NCBI GenBank assembly: GCA_964035545.1
Contig: OZ037765.1
Span: forward strand, 25,620,504-25,680,503
Origin: Bugula neritina
Taxonomy: Eukaryota; Bryozoa; Gymnolaemata; Cheilostomatida; Bugulidae
Length of the DNA stretch: 60,000 nucleotides
Reading direction: 5' to 3'
Shown here piece after piece: positions 1-12,700 of this stretch. Under the pieces are notes generated by a model, which made no database searches, was not told the DNA's origin, and saw only the letters and a program-made list of their open reading frames with translations. The stretch's first letter is position 1. Each line of letters starts with the position of its first letter. A program made the position numbers and the translations under genes.

Positions 1-300
1 TACTTATAGTTATACCCCTACTCAGTATGAGTATGGGTATAACTATAAGTATAAGTATAAGTATCAGCATGAGCCATGACTCATGAGACTGTGTATGACT
101 GTATCACAGCCAGTAATACTAATAGTAATAGTAATACTAATACTAATACTAATAGTAATAGTTATAACTATATTGTTATTATACTTATAGCAATTCCAAT
201 TGTAAAACTCAAAGTGAAAGTAAAACTAAAAGTAAATGTTGAACTTGATCAGTTAAAGTTGAAGTTGATGCAAAGTTTTAGTTTATAAGTGAAGTCAGAG
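1..300. repeat. Cryptic simple sequence (hexamer-like AGTATA / ACTAAT / AAAGTT words)
   Basis: The stretch is built from drifting six-base words such as AGTATA, ACTAAT, TAGTAA and AAAGTG, so it has few stop codons and yields spurious open frames. The same texture recurs at about 5.43-5.57, 17.64-18.49, 25.2-25.8, 37.6-37.87, 43.4-43.8, 50.6-50.75 and 59.64-60.0 kb. It is not an exact tandem repeat. I see no gene in it. Confidence 0.7.
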
Positions 301-1640
301 CCTAAAATCAGAAATGTCGCTCTACCAACATCAAACATGAACATGAAGTTGAACAGCCCCATTTTAAATGCTATAACTTTTTTGCACTCAAACCAATTCT
401 GTGAACGCATATTATAAATAATATTATAATATCAATATGGATATGCACTAAGCAATTAAAAACTACTTTATCCTGATGAAGTCACTGCAATCAGTGACAG
501 TAGTGTGGCTCTTGGGCTTTAGAGTGCTCTTGTCTTGGGTAGATAACCAGTATAATCGCTTTAAACTATGATCGCCCCGAAATCTACTTGTCCAACATAG
601 ATCTCGCCTTCATGGTCTACTCGCCCCACCTATGTGCGTTGCATGGAGTTATCTTCTGATTTTTTTGGTGAATAATGATGAATATTATTATAATTCTTGA
701 CCAATGGCCGGTGTAACTTTTGCATATTTATCGTTTTAAAATAGTATTTAAATAAAATATTTGTTTTACTTTAGTGTAATATGATATCAATTTGAACCAA
801 GCACTTAAAATGTCTCAGCTACGTGTATATAAATATACTTATTCTGAAATTTTCGACTAATGATGTAAAAGAAAATGATTTTAACTTATTACCTCAAACT
901 CATAAAATATGCACCAGCAACGCGATTTTTTATTATATAATTTATGAATACTTGCGGAAAAATGTATTCTACATGTTATGTTATATGCTGCCTATAATAC
1001 AACAGGCACTGCATACCACACTGTTACAAACAGTATACATATTATCTTTCGAAACTTCTTCACTAAAAGTAGCCAACAAGATTATTTTTAGTTTTGTAGT
1101 ATTATATAGTTTTTCGAAATTTATTTTTGTAACCTTACTTTCACTGATTGTGCCAGCTTTAAATTTGTGCAAAAATTATGAAAATTTTAGAATACAGTAC
1201 ACTGGGGGTAGTGAAAATGCTGCTCCTACTTCTCAAGCGCCAATGTATCGAAGGCAGCTCCCTAAACTTTAATTATGTATGATGTAAAGAAGTCCTGCAA
1301 TTTTTATGAAAGATTTTTAAATTTAATGCAGTTTAAAAAATTTTTGTAATTACTCAGAAATTATGTTCAATATTTTTGAATGGATATTATTATGTTTCCT
1401 TTAGCTATGTTGACATGGATCTGAATTCATTTCAATATACACAAACTTGTGCTTTGGCCATGAAACTAATATTCTATGCTATATGAACTTTGTTGGTACG
1501 ATCAGTTCATGAACATGGTATATTGGACCAAGTAAATTCTAAGGCAAACAAGCTTTGGGACAAGTAACTAATACACATACATTTTGAAAGATAATGTTAG
1601 TGGTGCCGGAGTTGTCATACTTATAACTTACGTCATCCAA
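301..1640. other. Upstream spacer without a recognised gene
   Basis: AT-rich DNA. The 149-codon open frame at 823-1272 has no recognisable domain and biased Phe/Ile/Tyr/Leu composition, as expected of AT-rich noncoding DNA. A hairpin preceded by CTGATGA near 475-500 is listed separately. Confidence 0.5.
474..500 (+). other. Degenerate hammerhead-like hairpin
   Basis: CTGATGA is followed after one base by a perfect seven-base stem (GTCACTG / CAGTGAC) with loop CAAT, as in stem II of a hammerhead ribozyme. The GAAA box that should follow stem II is absent; the sequence there reads AGTA. At best this is a dead relic of a ribozyme-bearing retroelement, and chance is possible. Confidence 0.25.
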
Positions 1641-1652
1641 ATCTCAGACAAA

Positions 1653-1694
1653 CACGTGTTGTTATTATTGAGTTGAAAGATCACGTCACGTGAC
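1653..1694. promoter_or_regulatory. Two CACGTG E-boxes upstream of NDRG
   Basis: CACGTG occurs at 1653-1658 and again at 1687-1692. The second lies in the ten-base palindrome GTCACGTGAC (1685-1694), which equals the CLEAR-type E-box bound by TFEB/MITF-class bHLH-zip factors and is also a high-affinity Myc/Max or USF site. They lie about 130-165 bases before the NDRG ATG, in the likely promoter or 5' leader. Function is inferred from the motif only. Confidence 0.45.
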
Positions 1695-1818
1695 ACATAC
1701 ATTGTTCATTCCCCACACAAGCCACACTTATCTTAGCATTGCAGGTTTCTTGCTGCTAAAGTATATCTCTGTGTGAGCTGCAGTATACTAGAATTCAGAA
1801 CTGTTGGTACAAAATAAA

Positions 1819-3777
1819 ATGGCAACGAGAGTGCAGTTCACTACTAAAAGTGCTGGAACACTCAACTGTGATGTGGTAGGCACTCTGGACGGGGCCAGTA
1901 CTGTGGTAGTTACTGTCCACGATCTTGGCTGCAACAGCACATCCTGGACTCATTTTGTGCAGCACCCATCTACGGCTGAAATAACCAAGAGGGTTGCATG
2001 GCTTCATATCAATCTACCAGGACAAGAAGAAAATGCAGAAAACTTACCTCAAGGTTAAACAAATGTGTATTTGTGATAGGTTTAAACTTAACTAAAAGTA
2101 TTTTTGTTCTTTATCATTTATTTCTATTATCTTTGCGCAATTTTTGCTTTGTTTCTTACAGACAAATGAATAAATCTAGTTCCTCAGTATGAGGATTATG
2201 CTTTAGCTTAGTCTAATAATTATTTTTTTACAAATACCCCATACAGATTTCAAATACCCTTCAATGGATGAGCTGGCTAAAGCGGTGGCTGAAGTTTGTG
2301 AAGGTATCCACTGCCCAGTGATTGGTCTCGGAGAAGGAGCAGGGGCTAATATTCTGGCTCGGTGGGCCTTGTCAGCACCCAAACAGCTGCATGGCGTTGT
2401 GCTTATTCATTGCACAAGCACTACAGCAGGCTATTTAGAGTCACTGAAAGATAAGGCTAGTACTGACATGATAATATAATAAATACAGCAACACTTCACT
2501 TTTACTTATGTTATATATGTTGGTTTAAATTTTCAAATACCTGGTCTGTCTACATCAACTTGATTACAACTGATGAAAGTATGCAAGATTTATTATTTCA
2601 ATGAGTTTGTTGTAAATAAGTCGTTGAATTTGCAGGCTATAAATTGGAAGTTGATGGGTGGTATGAACCCCACCGCAGAGAATTATCTCATCATGCATAG
2701 ATTCGGAGACTTCACTCATGCTAATAATGCAGAGCAAGTGAAAGCCGTTGTGGAAGAGTTTCACCAACAGCTGAACAATCAGATGAACTCTGCTAACATC
2801 AGTGGATATATCAACTCTTTCGTCCACCGCACAAACATTGCTGAGAAAATGGCTGCCCTGTCTGTGCCACTTCTACTTATTACAGGTGAAATATATTAAT
2901 ATGATCTGTAGCTATGCCAAATATGCCATGCACTTTGGGAGACTATTGCTATAAATCTGTGGTTTTGGAATTTAGCCAATGTTGGCTATGTCCAACTAGT
3001 CATCTAGTGAGTCTTGCATTTAATTGTAATTTAAATATGGTGACTTGTATCTTACAGTCATAAGCAAGTCCTATTTATAGAGTGCTAATGGCTGCATCTT
3101 GAAATTTTAATAAAATTTACTCTCTTCCTATAATTATATTAGCAATAGTCATTCAGACTTCTGAGGTTTCATATTTCAACATTTTTAACAAAGATGCCCT
3201 GCTTCCTGCCTATGATGAATTTGATCAGCTTACATATTAAAGATATCATAATATTATTACGTAATGGGTATAGTAGTGGTAATGTAAAATCACTGGTCAG
3301 TTGACCTCACTGGCTAACAAAGCAAAGTGCCTTCTTATCAGATGCACTGTCATATTCTTCTCTCCTGCTTCACAGCATTGCAGCAGCTGTTGTGTCTATA
3401 CTTCCTATAGGTACTGAGCTTTAAATGCTGAAACATTAGCCCCATAGTCTTGGTCTTGAGTGAGATATTACACAGAAGGTAACAGGATTGTCATAGAACA
3501 TCGTAATTATATTTTAGGAGCTAAGGCTAACCATAATCACACAGTGCACACATTCTACAACGCCACCCTAAAGCTAGTACCAGATAGGAAGAAGGTGGAG
3601 TTCATAGAGATTGCAGATATCGCGAATGTCGTGGAAGGAGCACCTGAGAAGCTGGCTGAGAGTATGCAGTTTTTCATGCAAGGATGTGGAGTGCTCGGTG
3701 GAGCTCCTATGCCTCATCTCTCCCAAGTATCCAAACCTGGCACAACTATGACAGCTATGGATAAATCTGACATGTAA
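1819..3777 (+). CDS. NDRG: NDRG family protein (alpha/beta-hydrolase fold)
   Basis: Four coding exons, 1819-2053, 2247-2455, 2636-2885 and 3518-3777, join in frame to about 317 residues. The product follows vertebrate NDRG1-4 along its length: a HDLG segment (HDIG in NDRG), an INLPGQEE segment (HVDAPGQQ in NDRG), YPSMDELA, an elbow GLGEGAGA, LLLITG near strand 6 and the C-terminal KLAESMQFFMQGCG. As in all NDRGs the elbow has Gly where hydrolases have the Ser nucleophile, so it should be non-enzymatic; relatives act in stress response, trafficking and differentiation in the cytoplasm. It lacks about 30 N-terminal residues of vertebrate NDRGs, and the segment after exon 2 is quite diverged. 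The ATG lies in AAAATGG. Intron 2 seems to use a GC donor at 2456 (see findings). Which NDRG paralogue it matches is not resolvable here. Confidence 0.88.
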
Positions 3778-5250
3778 ATCCTGAGGTTATACTAAGTAGA
3801 AAAACTAGTCCAGTTTATAATTGATTTAGTCTGAGCAATGTACAGACTAGCACAACCGGCTGTCAACAGATATTATTGTTTAGCTCATTGATTTCACATG
3901 GCAAATCAATACTATACAAATGCAAGCTCTCTGACAATATAATCCATTAGCTGTAATTTGTTATCCATACATGTAATGGAACTATATTTGTTTACTTACA
4001 ATTCTAACCAAATGTGTTTTAACCAAAAAAGTCTTTTAAAGATTTCTGTATATTCTGCTTGTAATGCATACTTTATTTGACTGAGCACACTAAATGGCTA
4101 TTAACTACAGTGTTTTAGCTTTGGCCAACTTTGCCTCTACACTTATAGCTGTATGCCATTGAAGTGGCTATTTTTAAATTAATTTCATATAAATTTAGAC
4201 TAGCCAGTCGCTAGTGCAAGCCAGTTTCTAGAATAGTCTTCACCTGTAAAATTGGGTTTCACAGCTGTTATTGTAGTAAGTTTGTTTTGTACCATTTTAC
4301 GCCAATTTCTCCAACCTAAGATATTGGTTTACCTGTTTCTCATTTTAAATCTTTTGCTTGAAATAAACACTAGAAGTCGCCATTGCTGTTTCTTAACTTA
4401 TTATTGTGACTTTTGTCATGTCCATCTACTACGTGTTGTTTGTCACGTAGCCAACAGCTAATACTATTATAATACGTCTTGCCGTATGTAAACATGTGTC
4501 TTTATAAACACCTATATATAGATATAATAGACACAATAATAAAGATTAGATTACCGCTATGCCGTAACTCTCTCGCCCAATAAAATAAAGCTTTATTCTT
4601 CATTGGTCAAATGCTAACTTGTCAACATAAATCTAGGTCAACTCCATGAGACCTATCAGTCACTCTGGGTAACCTCTGACCTTCTCAAGACTGATTTGTT
4701 TTCTCACAGCGAGTACATAGCTACTGAGATAAGTGAAATCTTGAAACCTTCAGCAAATGGAGTCTGATGAAAATGATATATCTATGGTTTTCTTCAAAAC
4801 ATAATTCATGCAGTTGAAGAGCTGTCAAGCATAAAATTACTCAAGCAACATATTTTCAGTAAATAGATTTGACAGTGCTAATTATGGGTCTTCAAAATAT
4901 CATGTCTCTTATATGTCTTATTAGATTTACATTCTTAAAAATCATTTCATCTATCAACAAATGGGCTAGTTCAGTATCGCCACCCATATTGCGCTTGTGA
5001 GGCTTGTTTTTTAGCATACTTTATCTATAACTTGCAAAATGTGATGTTACTAAAGTCACTGAGATATATATTATAATTATAATTCATAACTATCTTTGTT
5101 GGAACTTTAGTTCTTACGGCTAGACCAGCTAAACTCATTTAGAGTTTATATTTTTATCGCGGTACTTCGTTTTATAGGGAGTTATTATTCCATTTATTAT
5201 GCCCATTTCCTTGTTGGGCTTCGATTAAGAATCGCTATGACTACATAAAG
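3778..5250. other. Spacer between NDRG and LRRC69
   Basis: AT-rich sequence holding the NDRG 3' region. AATAAA-like polyadenylation signals occur near 4361, 4541 and 4581. No conserved open frame is visible. Confidence 0.5.
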
Positions 5251-7609
5251 ATGGCGGACAGTATGCTCTTCAAGGCGCTCCAAGCTAATGCATCATCAAT
5301 AAACTTTAGTTGCAAAAAGCTCACAAAGATACCCAAAATTATAGGAAAAATACAGTCTATAGTTCAAATAGATTTAAAGGGAAACCAACTCAATGCATTA
5401 CCAGATGAAATTTGCAATTTGATTCAGGTAGCTAATATAAATATTCCGTATTGTCTATTAGTATTACTATTAGTATTGTCTATTACTATCATCTACTATT
5501 ACTTTTGCCTTTGGTATTAGTATTACTATAGGTATAACTATTAGTATTAGTATTGCAACTGCTACTGTCTGCTAGTATTGCTCCAACGTTGACTAACTAT
5601 GATTTTTAGTCTTAGTTTAAATACTATGATTACCAAACTTCTAAGACTGATGCGAAATATTTTTAAATGCACCTCAAAATTGCCTACTGCCTGGTCTACT
5701 TTTACTCTATAAACATTGCTCAAATAGTTTAGTAATAAGCAAATATAAATCAAAGTCGTAGTAAGCCACATTCATATTTTTGCTGCATTCAGGTGTTAAT
5801 GAGTTGTGCAAGTCAAGCTAATAATTTTAGCAGGCAATTCAAATAAAAAATTTCAAATACTCAAGTTAGCAAGTATTAGAGTCTATGTAAATTAGACCCA
5901 GTCTTGATAATAGAGTGAGCATGTGATTTAAAAAGCAAAATTTCAATAAGTATTAATGTTTATATGAATGAATGCCTAAAAGAAAATTGTATTGTAAATG
6001 TTAAGAGCTAGTCCTGTAATAATGTGCATAAAATCAATTCAATTTGTTTTAACCAATAATACTTTTCTTTACAGTTGGAACACTTGAACCTCGGCAATAA
6101 CATTTTTACAACTATACCTGTAAGCATTTCTCGGCTCTACACTTTACTGACTCTCCATCTCTTCCAGAATCAAATAGAATACATTCCAGAAGGAATTTTT
6201 GGTTCGTGCCATTTAAATATTTATTACATATACTCTCATCATGGTAGCTTAGTGGTCTCAAGCAAATAATGTGTTAATATTAACATCATCAAAAGTACAG
6301 TATTTTAATTCAATTTTGTGTTAAATAAAATGATTGTGTTTCATTGTAAAGTAAATTTGTTTATTATTCAAAATATGTCCTACAGGAAAACCAATTTTTG
6401 CGTTGCAGTCAATCAATTTGTTATCTTTATGTTTATAGCCAATCTCAGATTTCTGACTACTTTGAATTTAAATAACAACAGACTTGCCAAACTACCAAAA
6501 GACATATGCAACCTCAGAAGTATAGAAACTCTTAGTTTAGACAATAACCAACTGCGGTTCTTGCCAATTGAAATATGTGCACTGGGGAGATTGAAAGTTT
6601 TGAAAATTAGTAAAAATCGCTTGGAGCGTCTTCCGCTAGAGTTTGGTTTTCTCTCACAACTTGAAGAGCTGCATGTTCCACTGAACAAACTTCGAGAACT
6701 ACCAGAAGTAAGATATGATTAACTCTTTGCATTTAAAATTGAGAATTCATAGTAATATATGTGTACTGAATGCAAGCATATGTATAATACATGTAGATGC
6801 AATCTGCTTTAACAAATTTTATAATAGACACTTGCTTGAATTTTAACTTTTTCTTGTTTTATAAGTGTTTGTTTAGAATTTAATTTTAATCAAATGTTGT
6901 AAATTGCAGTAATTGTACCTTGCTATGGTGTTTTCAGTTTTGAAGTAAATACGTTAATTAGTAAAGAGAATATATGAGGGTCTGTAAAAATTTAAAATAA
7001 TGTGATTTTCCTCAATCTCTAAGCCACTACAAGTAACAAAAGGATACTGAAACATATTACATTACATTGCATAATGGTTATATTGGTATGAGTGCAAACA
7101 GCTGGCAAAGTCTGTAGTATGTTAGCAGTTTCAATATATGTTCAACTAATAAACATTTCATTATGATTTTAGAGCATAGGAAAGTGTTATAAACTAAAAG
7201 TTTTAGATGTGGCAGCGAATGATTTAAGAATATTTCCCACGGAGACAGAAGAGTTGCCTCTTGTTGAACTTCACTGTGAGGAGAACCCATTACTTTCACA
7301 TCTACCTGTTCACTCTATTCAAGAAGAAGAAATTCTCTCATTAAAGGAGCTTACTGCCAGATATATTATGACACAACTAAAAGACAGGTATACTATATGT
7401 TCTGTGCAGTAGCTTCTGTAATGGTTACTAGGTCATTTGACTTTATTTAGTACACATCAGCAAATTTTGACCAAAAACTAAAGTTTGCTCAAAATCGATT
7501 CAAATTTACGATATGGGGTAAATTTATGCACTGATTCTAGCTATGCATAACAAAAAAGGCTAGGAGGGGGTTTTGCAACATTAAAGTGCACCATCATTGT
7601 CATATGAGC

Positions 7610-7683
<74 letters not shown>

Positions 7684-8857
7684 CTGGCATGATGGAAAAA
7701 ACAATCACACCCGCGAACACCAATTTACAAAAAATTAGGAGAGGCCGTTAGAAAACCCAGCAAAATTAAAACAAACTGTAATTTTTCAGCTGTATTTGTT
7801 AATAGTTTATAGGTGTAGGGCAAGAATGTAGGTAAGAAACCGTATATTTTCTCAGCCAAATTGTGAAAAATAGCTAAAAACTAGAGATCTCAAGTGTGTA
7901 CTAAATTAAATAAAATGACCCTACTTTATTGGTTGTGTTGAGTCATAACTGTCTGGCCAACCACCTTTTTTACTCCATCTTTTTCAGTTGAAATTTAAGT
8001 TTTCTTACCATTTTTAAAACAACTAATCAGCAATTGTTTTTATGAGTACATAAAATGCAACCCAATCTTTTACTAATGTTCTAATCCAGGCGGCCCTAGG
8101 GCCGGATGTGGCCCCCAAAAGCATAAAACTAAAATTATTCTTCACACGTATACATGAAATAGAGTGAAAAAATAACTTTTAAATGTCTTATTTATACTCA
8201 TGCTATAGTAACCATAAGGACTTCATAGTGTAATAATTCATAAGAATTTGAAATAAAGTTATAATTTGAACAATGTTGATGCTGTGGCCCCTAGAGCAAG
8301 CTAAAGTTTCCAATGTGGCCCTCGCCATGGAGTGTTCCCTTTCAGTGGCCCTTGGTCTGAAAAGGTTGAACGCACATGTTTTAATCAATATCAGACATCT
8401 TGATGAATTTCGCACTGTTCTAAAAATAACTTTGTAGGTTTTCTCCTCTTCGGGCACAATTAAGACATTATCCTGAATTGAAACAGATGCTTGCTCAATC
8501 AAGTACATGTGCTGTTTGCTCTGAACCATTTCTAAACACGTGGCTTGAATGCGTTCACTTCATCAAACCTCGGGTAAGTATTTCAAACTTAATTTACAGT
8601 CTATTACTTTTTGCGTAGCCTATATATTGTTCACATAACAATTTGCCAACACTTTCACATCTTTTTATCAAACTCAAATTCTGTCTTGAAACATATGTTT
8701 ACAAAAAGCTTCTGACTTGCAACCCTTGTTTCAGAAATTAAAGCTAAAAAACAGCAGCGTTGGACATTCACAGGAGATACCTATAAGAGCATTGTTGTGT
8801 TCCTACAAATGCTTCAACCAAAAGAACCATGAATATTATGGAGTAGCGTTTCCTTAA
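5251..8857 (+). CDS. LRRC69: Leucine-rich repeat-containing protein 69
   Basis: Six exons, 5251-5427, 6075-6201, 6439-6707, 7173-7387, 8438-8573 and 8735-8857, join in frame with GT-AG borders to 348 residues, essentially the length of human LRRC69 (about 347). Short plant-type repeats of the form LxxLxLxxNxLxxLPxxI run from about residue 20 to 230. The C-terminal part has the family signature: a CAVC pair, WLECVHFI, then a LLCSYKCFNQ segment in the last exon; the paired cysteines may bind metal. Colinearity with the human protein is clear over the whole length. Function of the family is unknown. Introns 1 and 4 hold simple repeats, and intron 4 also holds a hAT-like fragment. It starts at the first ATG of the first LRR-like exon. 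Confidence 0.93.
5428..5570. repeat. Cryptic simple sequence (TATTAG / TATTAC words) in LRRC69 intron 1
   Basis: Just after the exon 1 donor the intron turns into repeated TATTAGTATTAC-like words, the same texture as at the left end of the window. Confidence 0.65.
7613..7681. repeat. (TA)n microsatellite
   Basis: About 34 uninterrupted TA units in intron 4 of LRRC69. Confidence 0.97.
8085..8375. mobile_element. Possible hAT-like non-autonomous element
   Basis: A GC-rich island in AT-rich intron 4 of LRRC69 begins with CCAGGCGGCCCTAGGGCCGG and GATGTGGCCCCC, and ends with GTGGCCCTTGG and TGAAAAGGTTGAAC. The 'ggccggatgtggccc' and 'aaaggttga' style is typical of old hAT (Charlie-type) non-autonomous elements in animals. 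I could not find clean terminal inverted repeats or an 8-base duplication, so the borders are rough. Confidence 0.45.
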
Positions 8858-9783
8858 TATGGCTACCACGGCATGGGTGATGGCTTACTAGCTATTTAAC
8901 AATTAGTTTATATTTAGTTATAAATTATCGTTGAGCATGAAATTCTCTACAGATTCTATCTTTTTTTTTTATTCCAGACATTTTAAATTGCCCACCTTAT
9001 ACATATCTCAACTGCATAACCTGTACTGATTGAGTAATAATTTCACCTTTAATATTAAGTTTTGTACATAGCAAGTATTTTTGCAACAAATTTCCTTGAA
9101 ACATTAAACCTGTTTTGTAAAAAACATTGCTCTTTGAATGTAAATTAAATATGATCTAAAGCATTTGCATGTTGGATTTAGATTTTTTTGAAAGAAAGCA
9201 AGAAGTAGGTGTGACTATCAATATAGGTAGTAGGCAAAGGATCTATGTAGTATATCAAGACGCAATTGGTTAGTATTGATTGCTACAGTAGAATAATGAC
9301 AATACAAAAATATATAACATTGTAATTAATACTAAATGTGATTCCAGTAGCTCCCACAGAAGTACCAACAATAATTGTACTACAAACTGAAAACATATAT
9401 CTATAAGATTATGCAAAAAATGTAAGTTGGACTATTTAAATGGCGAAATATAAGCTTTTAGAATACAGTGATAGATCCCAATGTTCAATATTTTTGGCAA
9501 AAAAAACAAAAATGTTACACTATTGATTAAGTATGTATTAGTTTAGTCTAATTGGTGTAAAAAAATACTTGTAAAAGTGTTAGTCAAGTTCATCAGCAGG
9601 TTTAATAAAAGTAGCTTTCTGAAATAGTAATAACTCACAGGTGCGTTGGTTAACCGATTGTTAAAGATACAATATAGTACAGCAACATAATACAATGGCA
9701 ATAAATATTCACAGATATAATAATTAATTTTACACACTAAATGAGAGCACTTAAATGTTACTCTATGAATTTCGTAGATTCTG
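8858..9783. other. Convergent spacer between LRRC69 and CUEDC1
   Basis: AT-rich 3' flanks of two convergent genes. Nothing recognisable as a gene. Confidence 0.5.
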
Positions 9784-12700
9784 CTATAAAAATTGTTCTC
9801 TGGCTGGGTCGGAAGATTCTGTGTCAGGGGGTACATTCGTGCTATTTGAAATCCACGCTTCAGGCTACAAGAATACATTTCATAAAACTATAAGATTATA
9901 TAAAATCAGATGCCATATAAAAATACACCATAGTAATGAATACAGAAGAGCAGCAAGTTATAAAAGAGAACTCAGTTGGAGAGTGGCTACATTCAAGATT
10001 GTAGTCCATACTTAGAACGTACTACATATTTCAACATAATAAAAGGTTTGCTCTTTCTTTTCAGCTAAAAACCTTTCAACACACAGATTTAATTACTATA
10101 ACTTTGTGACTAACATAACATATATTTAGCATCAAAATAGGCACAAGTGTAATACATGAATCAAAGCCTGGAATTAATAATTTTTCAAAAAATAATTGAA
10201 TATTATCTTTTTTTCAAGAACTGATGAAACACTAATAGCAGACCCAATTGGACAGAAATTGTATTCACGTTAAAGTGCAGTGCCGCAGTAAATAAATTGA
10301 CAGATTTTGCTGAGAAAAGTGTTTGCTAGCTTCAATTCTCTTCTATAAATAAATAAATATATATAAATTTTCCATTTCCTTTATAACTATTATCATCATG
10401 GTTTGTAGCTACTTGTACTTTATTCATATAAAATTAAAGAATATCAATCAACTTTGGGTATAAAATTTATGGGCACTTGTCAAAAGATTACTGTATTATA
10501 TCATGTAACTAAAGAGCACCTACCAGAGGCTCAAACATCACATGATCACTGCCATCTAGATGTAGGCCTGATGTGGCATCTATTAAGTCTTCATCATCAT
10601 TGTCATCCAACAGATTTAAAGTTGAGGGCCCATGAGCATCTCGGATTATTTTACTTGCGCCCTTTCGTTTTTTTCGAGATGTCGTAAAAAACTTCTTCGC
10701 TATAAGAGCAAATTTCTTTTTGGAACCTTCAAAGACACCATAATGAGATATATGCAATGCGTTGCTAACATACGAATATTGAGGGCAAAATTTGATTGGT
10801 CTGTAAATTGTGATAGACGTGTACAACGGAATACAGGAGAAAATAACTCACTTGTTCCCATAGACTTGAGTTGGTCTCTAAAGTCTAGAACATCAGTTTT
10901 GTCTGTTCTATCAACAGGGACAATGGAGGGGCTCAGATGTTCAGCAGAAGGTGAGCTGATCTCAGAAGTTTTCGTAGTTTTTGCTGCAGCTGCATATGCA
11001 TCACAATTATGTTTATTATGGAAAGATAGTAAAATATAAGATAGGATTATGAGATATATTATATACTTGCATAATTACAGCTGTGCATGTTGACATAAAA
11101 TAATTATTTTAAATACTAATGCTATAACATTAGGCACTATCAGAACATCTCCAGTATTGTATGTTATCAGGCATAACTTACCAGCCGCAGAAGTAGAATC
11201 ACTAGTCAAATTGTTAGCGCTTGGTGGTGAAATGTCCTGAGGAGCCAACAGGTTCGGTGGAGGTCTCTCAGAAGATGGCGATAACCTTGAAAGTTGTCTG
11301 TTTAACTTACGTTCGTGAGCCAGCCGTGTGGCCAAAATATCTGCAATGTTATCAATAACATTATAATTAATAAAATAATAACAGGGTCACTAACATGACA
11401 TAATCAATAACATAATGTAATCAATAAGAAGTTGACAAACTATATAAAGTATAACTACCTCTTTCAAATTCTAAAGTCTTCATAAAATCTTCATTTCGTT
11501 TTAATTCCCTCAGAAATTCTTCATTTTGCATGATAAGAGCCAGTCTAAAAGTACAACCCAAACAAGTAGTAACAAGCAAGGTTCAAGGGCAACAGTGCGT
11601 AATCTCGACATCAACATACCAATTGCTGACAGGAAATTATCAAAAAACATCAATATATATCAGTATTGTGTGTAAAAATGTGCTAATGCAAAGTTCCTTC
11701 TAAAAACCCTTATGAAGTACTAAATAACTGGTGACCAATCGTACTTTAGATTATCAAAATTGATGTAAGAGCAAAATAATTGAATAAATTTTACTAGTTA
11801 CAATTATGTATGTAACTATGGTCAACTTTTACAGCTATTTTCACTATCAATGCATTTTCACTGAAAAATCTGAAACGGTTGAGCCAATGTCACTGTAGCT
11901 TCCGTTTGGTCAAATTTTGATAGTAGAATTATCCTTATAAATTTTATGAGTTGTGCTCTCATGAAAATTTCTATCGACCAACTTATTTAAACTGGAAAGT
12001 TTCAGATAGGGTGATAAAGCATTAAAATCAGCATATTCCCTTCATACCAAGGTTATAAATTCTGAGAATAATGATCAATAAGTAGAAATAGCTAGTTTAA
12101 AGTCTAGCTTCAGCATATTATTTTAGTAGTTTAAAACAGATGCATAAATAAAAACAAAAGCATCTCATTAACCTTTCATCTTCTAAATATCTGTCAGAAT
12201 CTCCCTCAATCTCACTAGCTTCACACGTTTCTTGTAACCTTCTTTGATTGGCATGAATTTGTTTCTTTAAGGCGTTATGACTCAGTCTTTCACTGGCAGA
12301 CTAGAATTATGACAGCTTGATTTTGGCAGCAATAAATAAAAGTAGAGCATAAGTATCTGTATTAATAACATTCAGCAGTGTAAATCCAAACCAAATTATT
12401 ATTTACCAAACCCAATGAATTTTTCTCGAAATTAGGAGCTATCACTATTATATAAAATGTCTAAAGAGCATTTAATATAGAAATATGTACAATTTTATTT
12501 AAAAAGTTTGAACAGCAAACATGTTTCTACTGTATTTTCTATGTGTAATAAATTCTTTCCCCAAGTGTTATACCATATTACTAGTTGAAAGCATTTTTAC
12601 ACTACATACAAGTTAATATCAATAAAAACTCAAAACTCAATTTTGAAAAAAATGAAATGAAAGTTTACAAAAGGGTTGTGACTTATTGATTAAGAGTACT

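Noticed and set aside
823-1272. 149-codon open frame upstream of NDRG
   Set aside because: No domain, biased AT-driven composition, no splice context or resemblance to a known protein.
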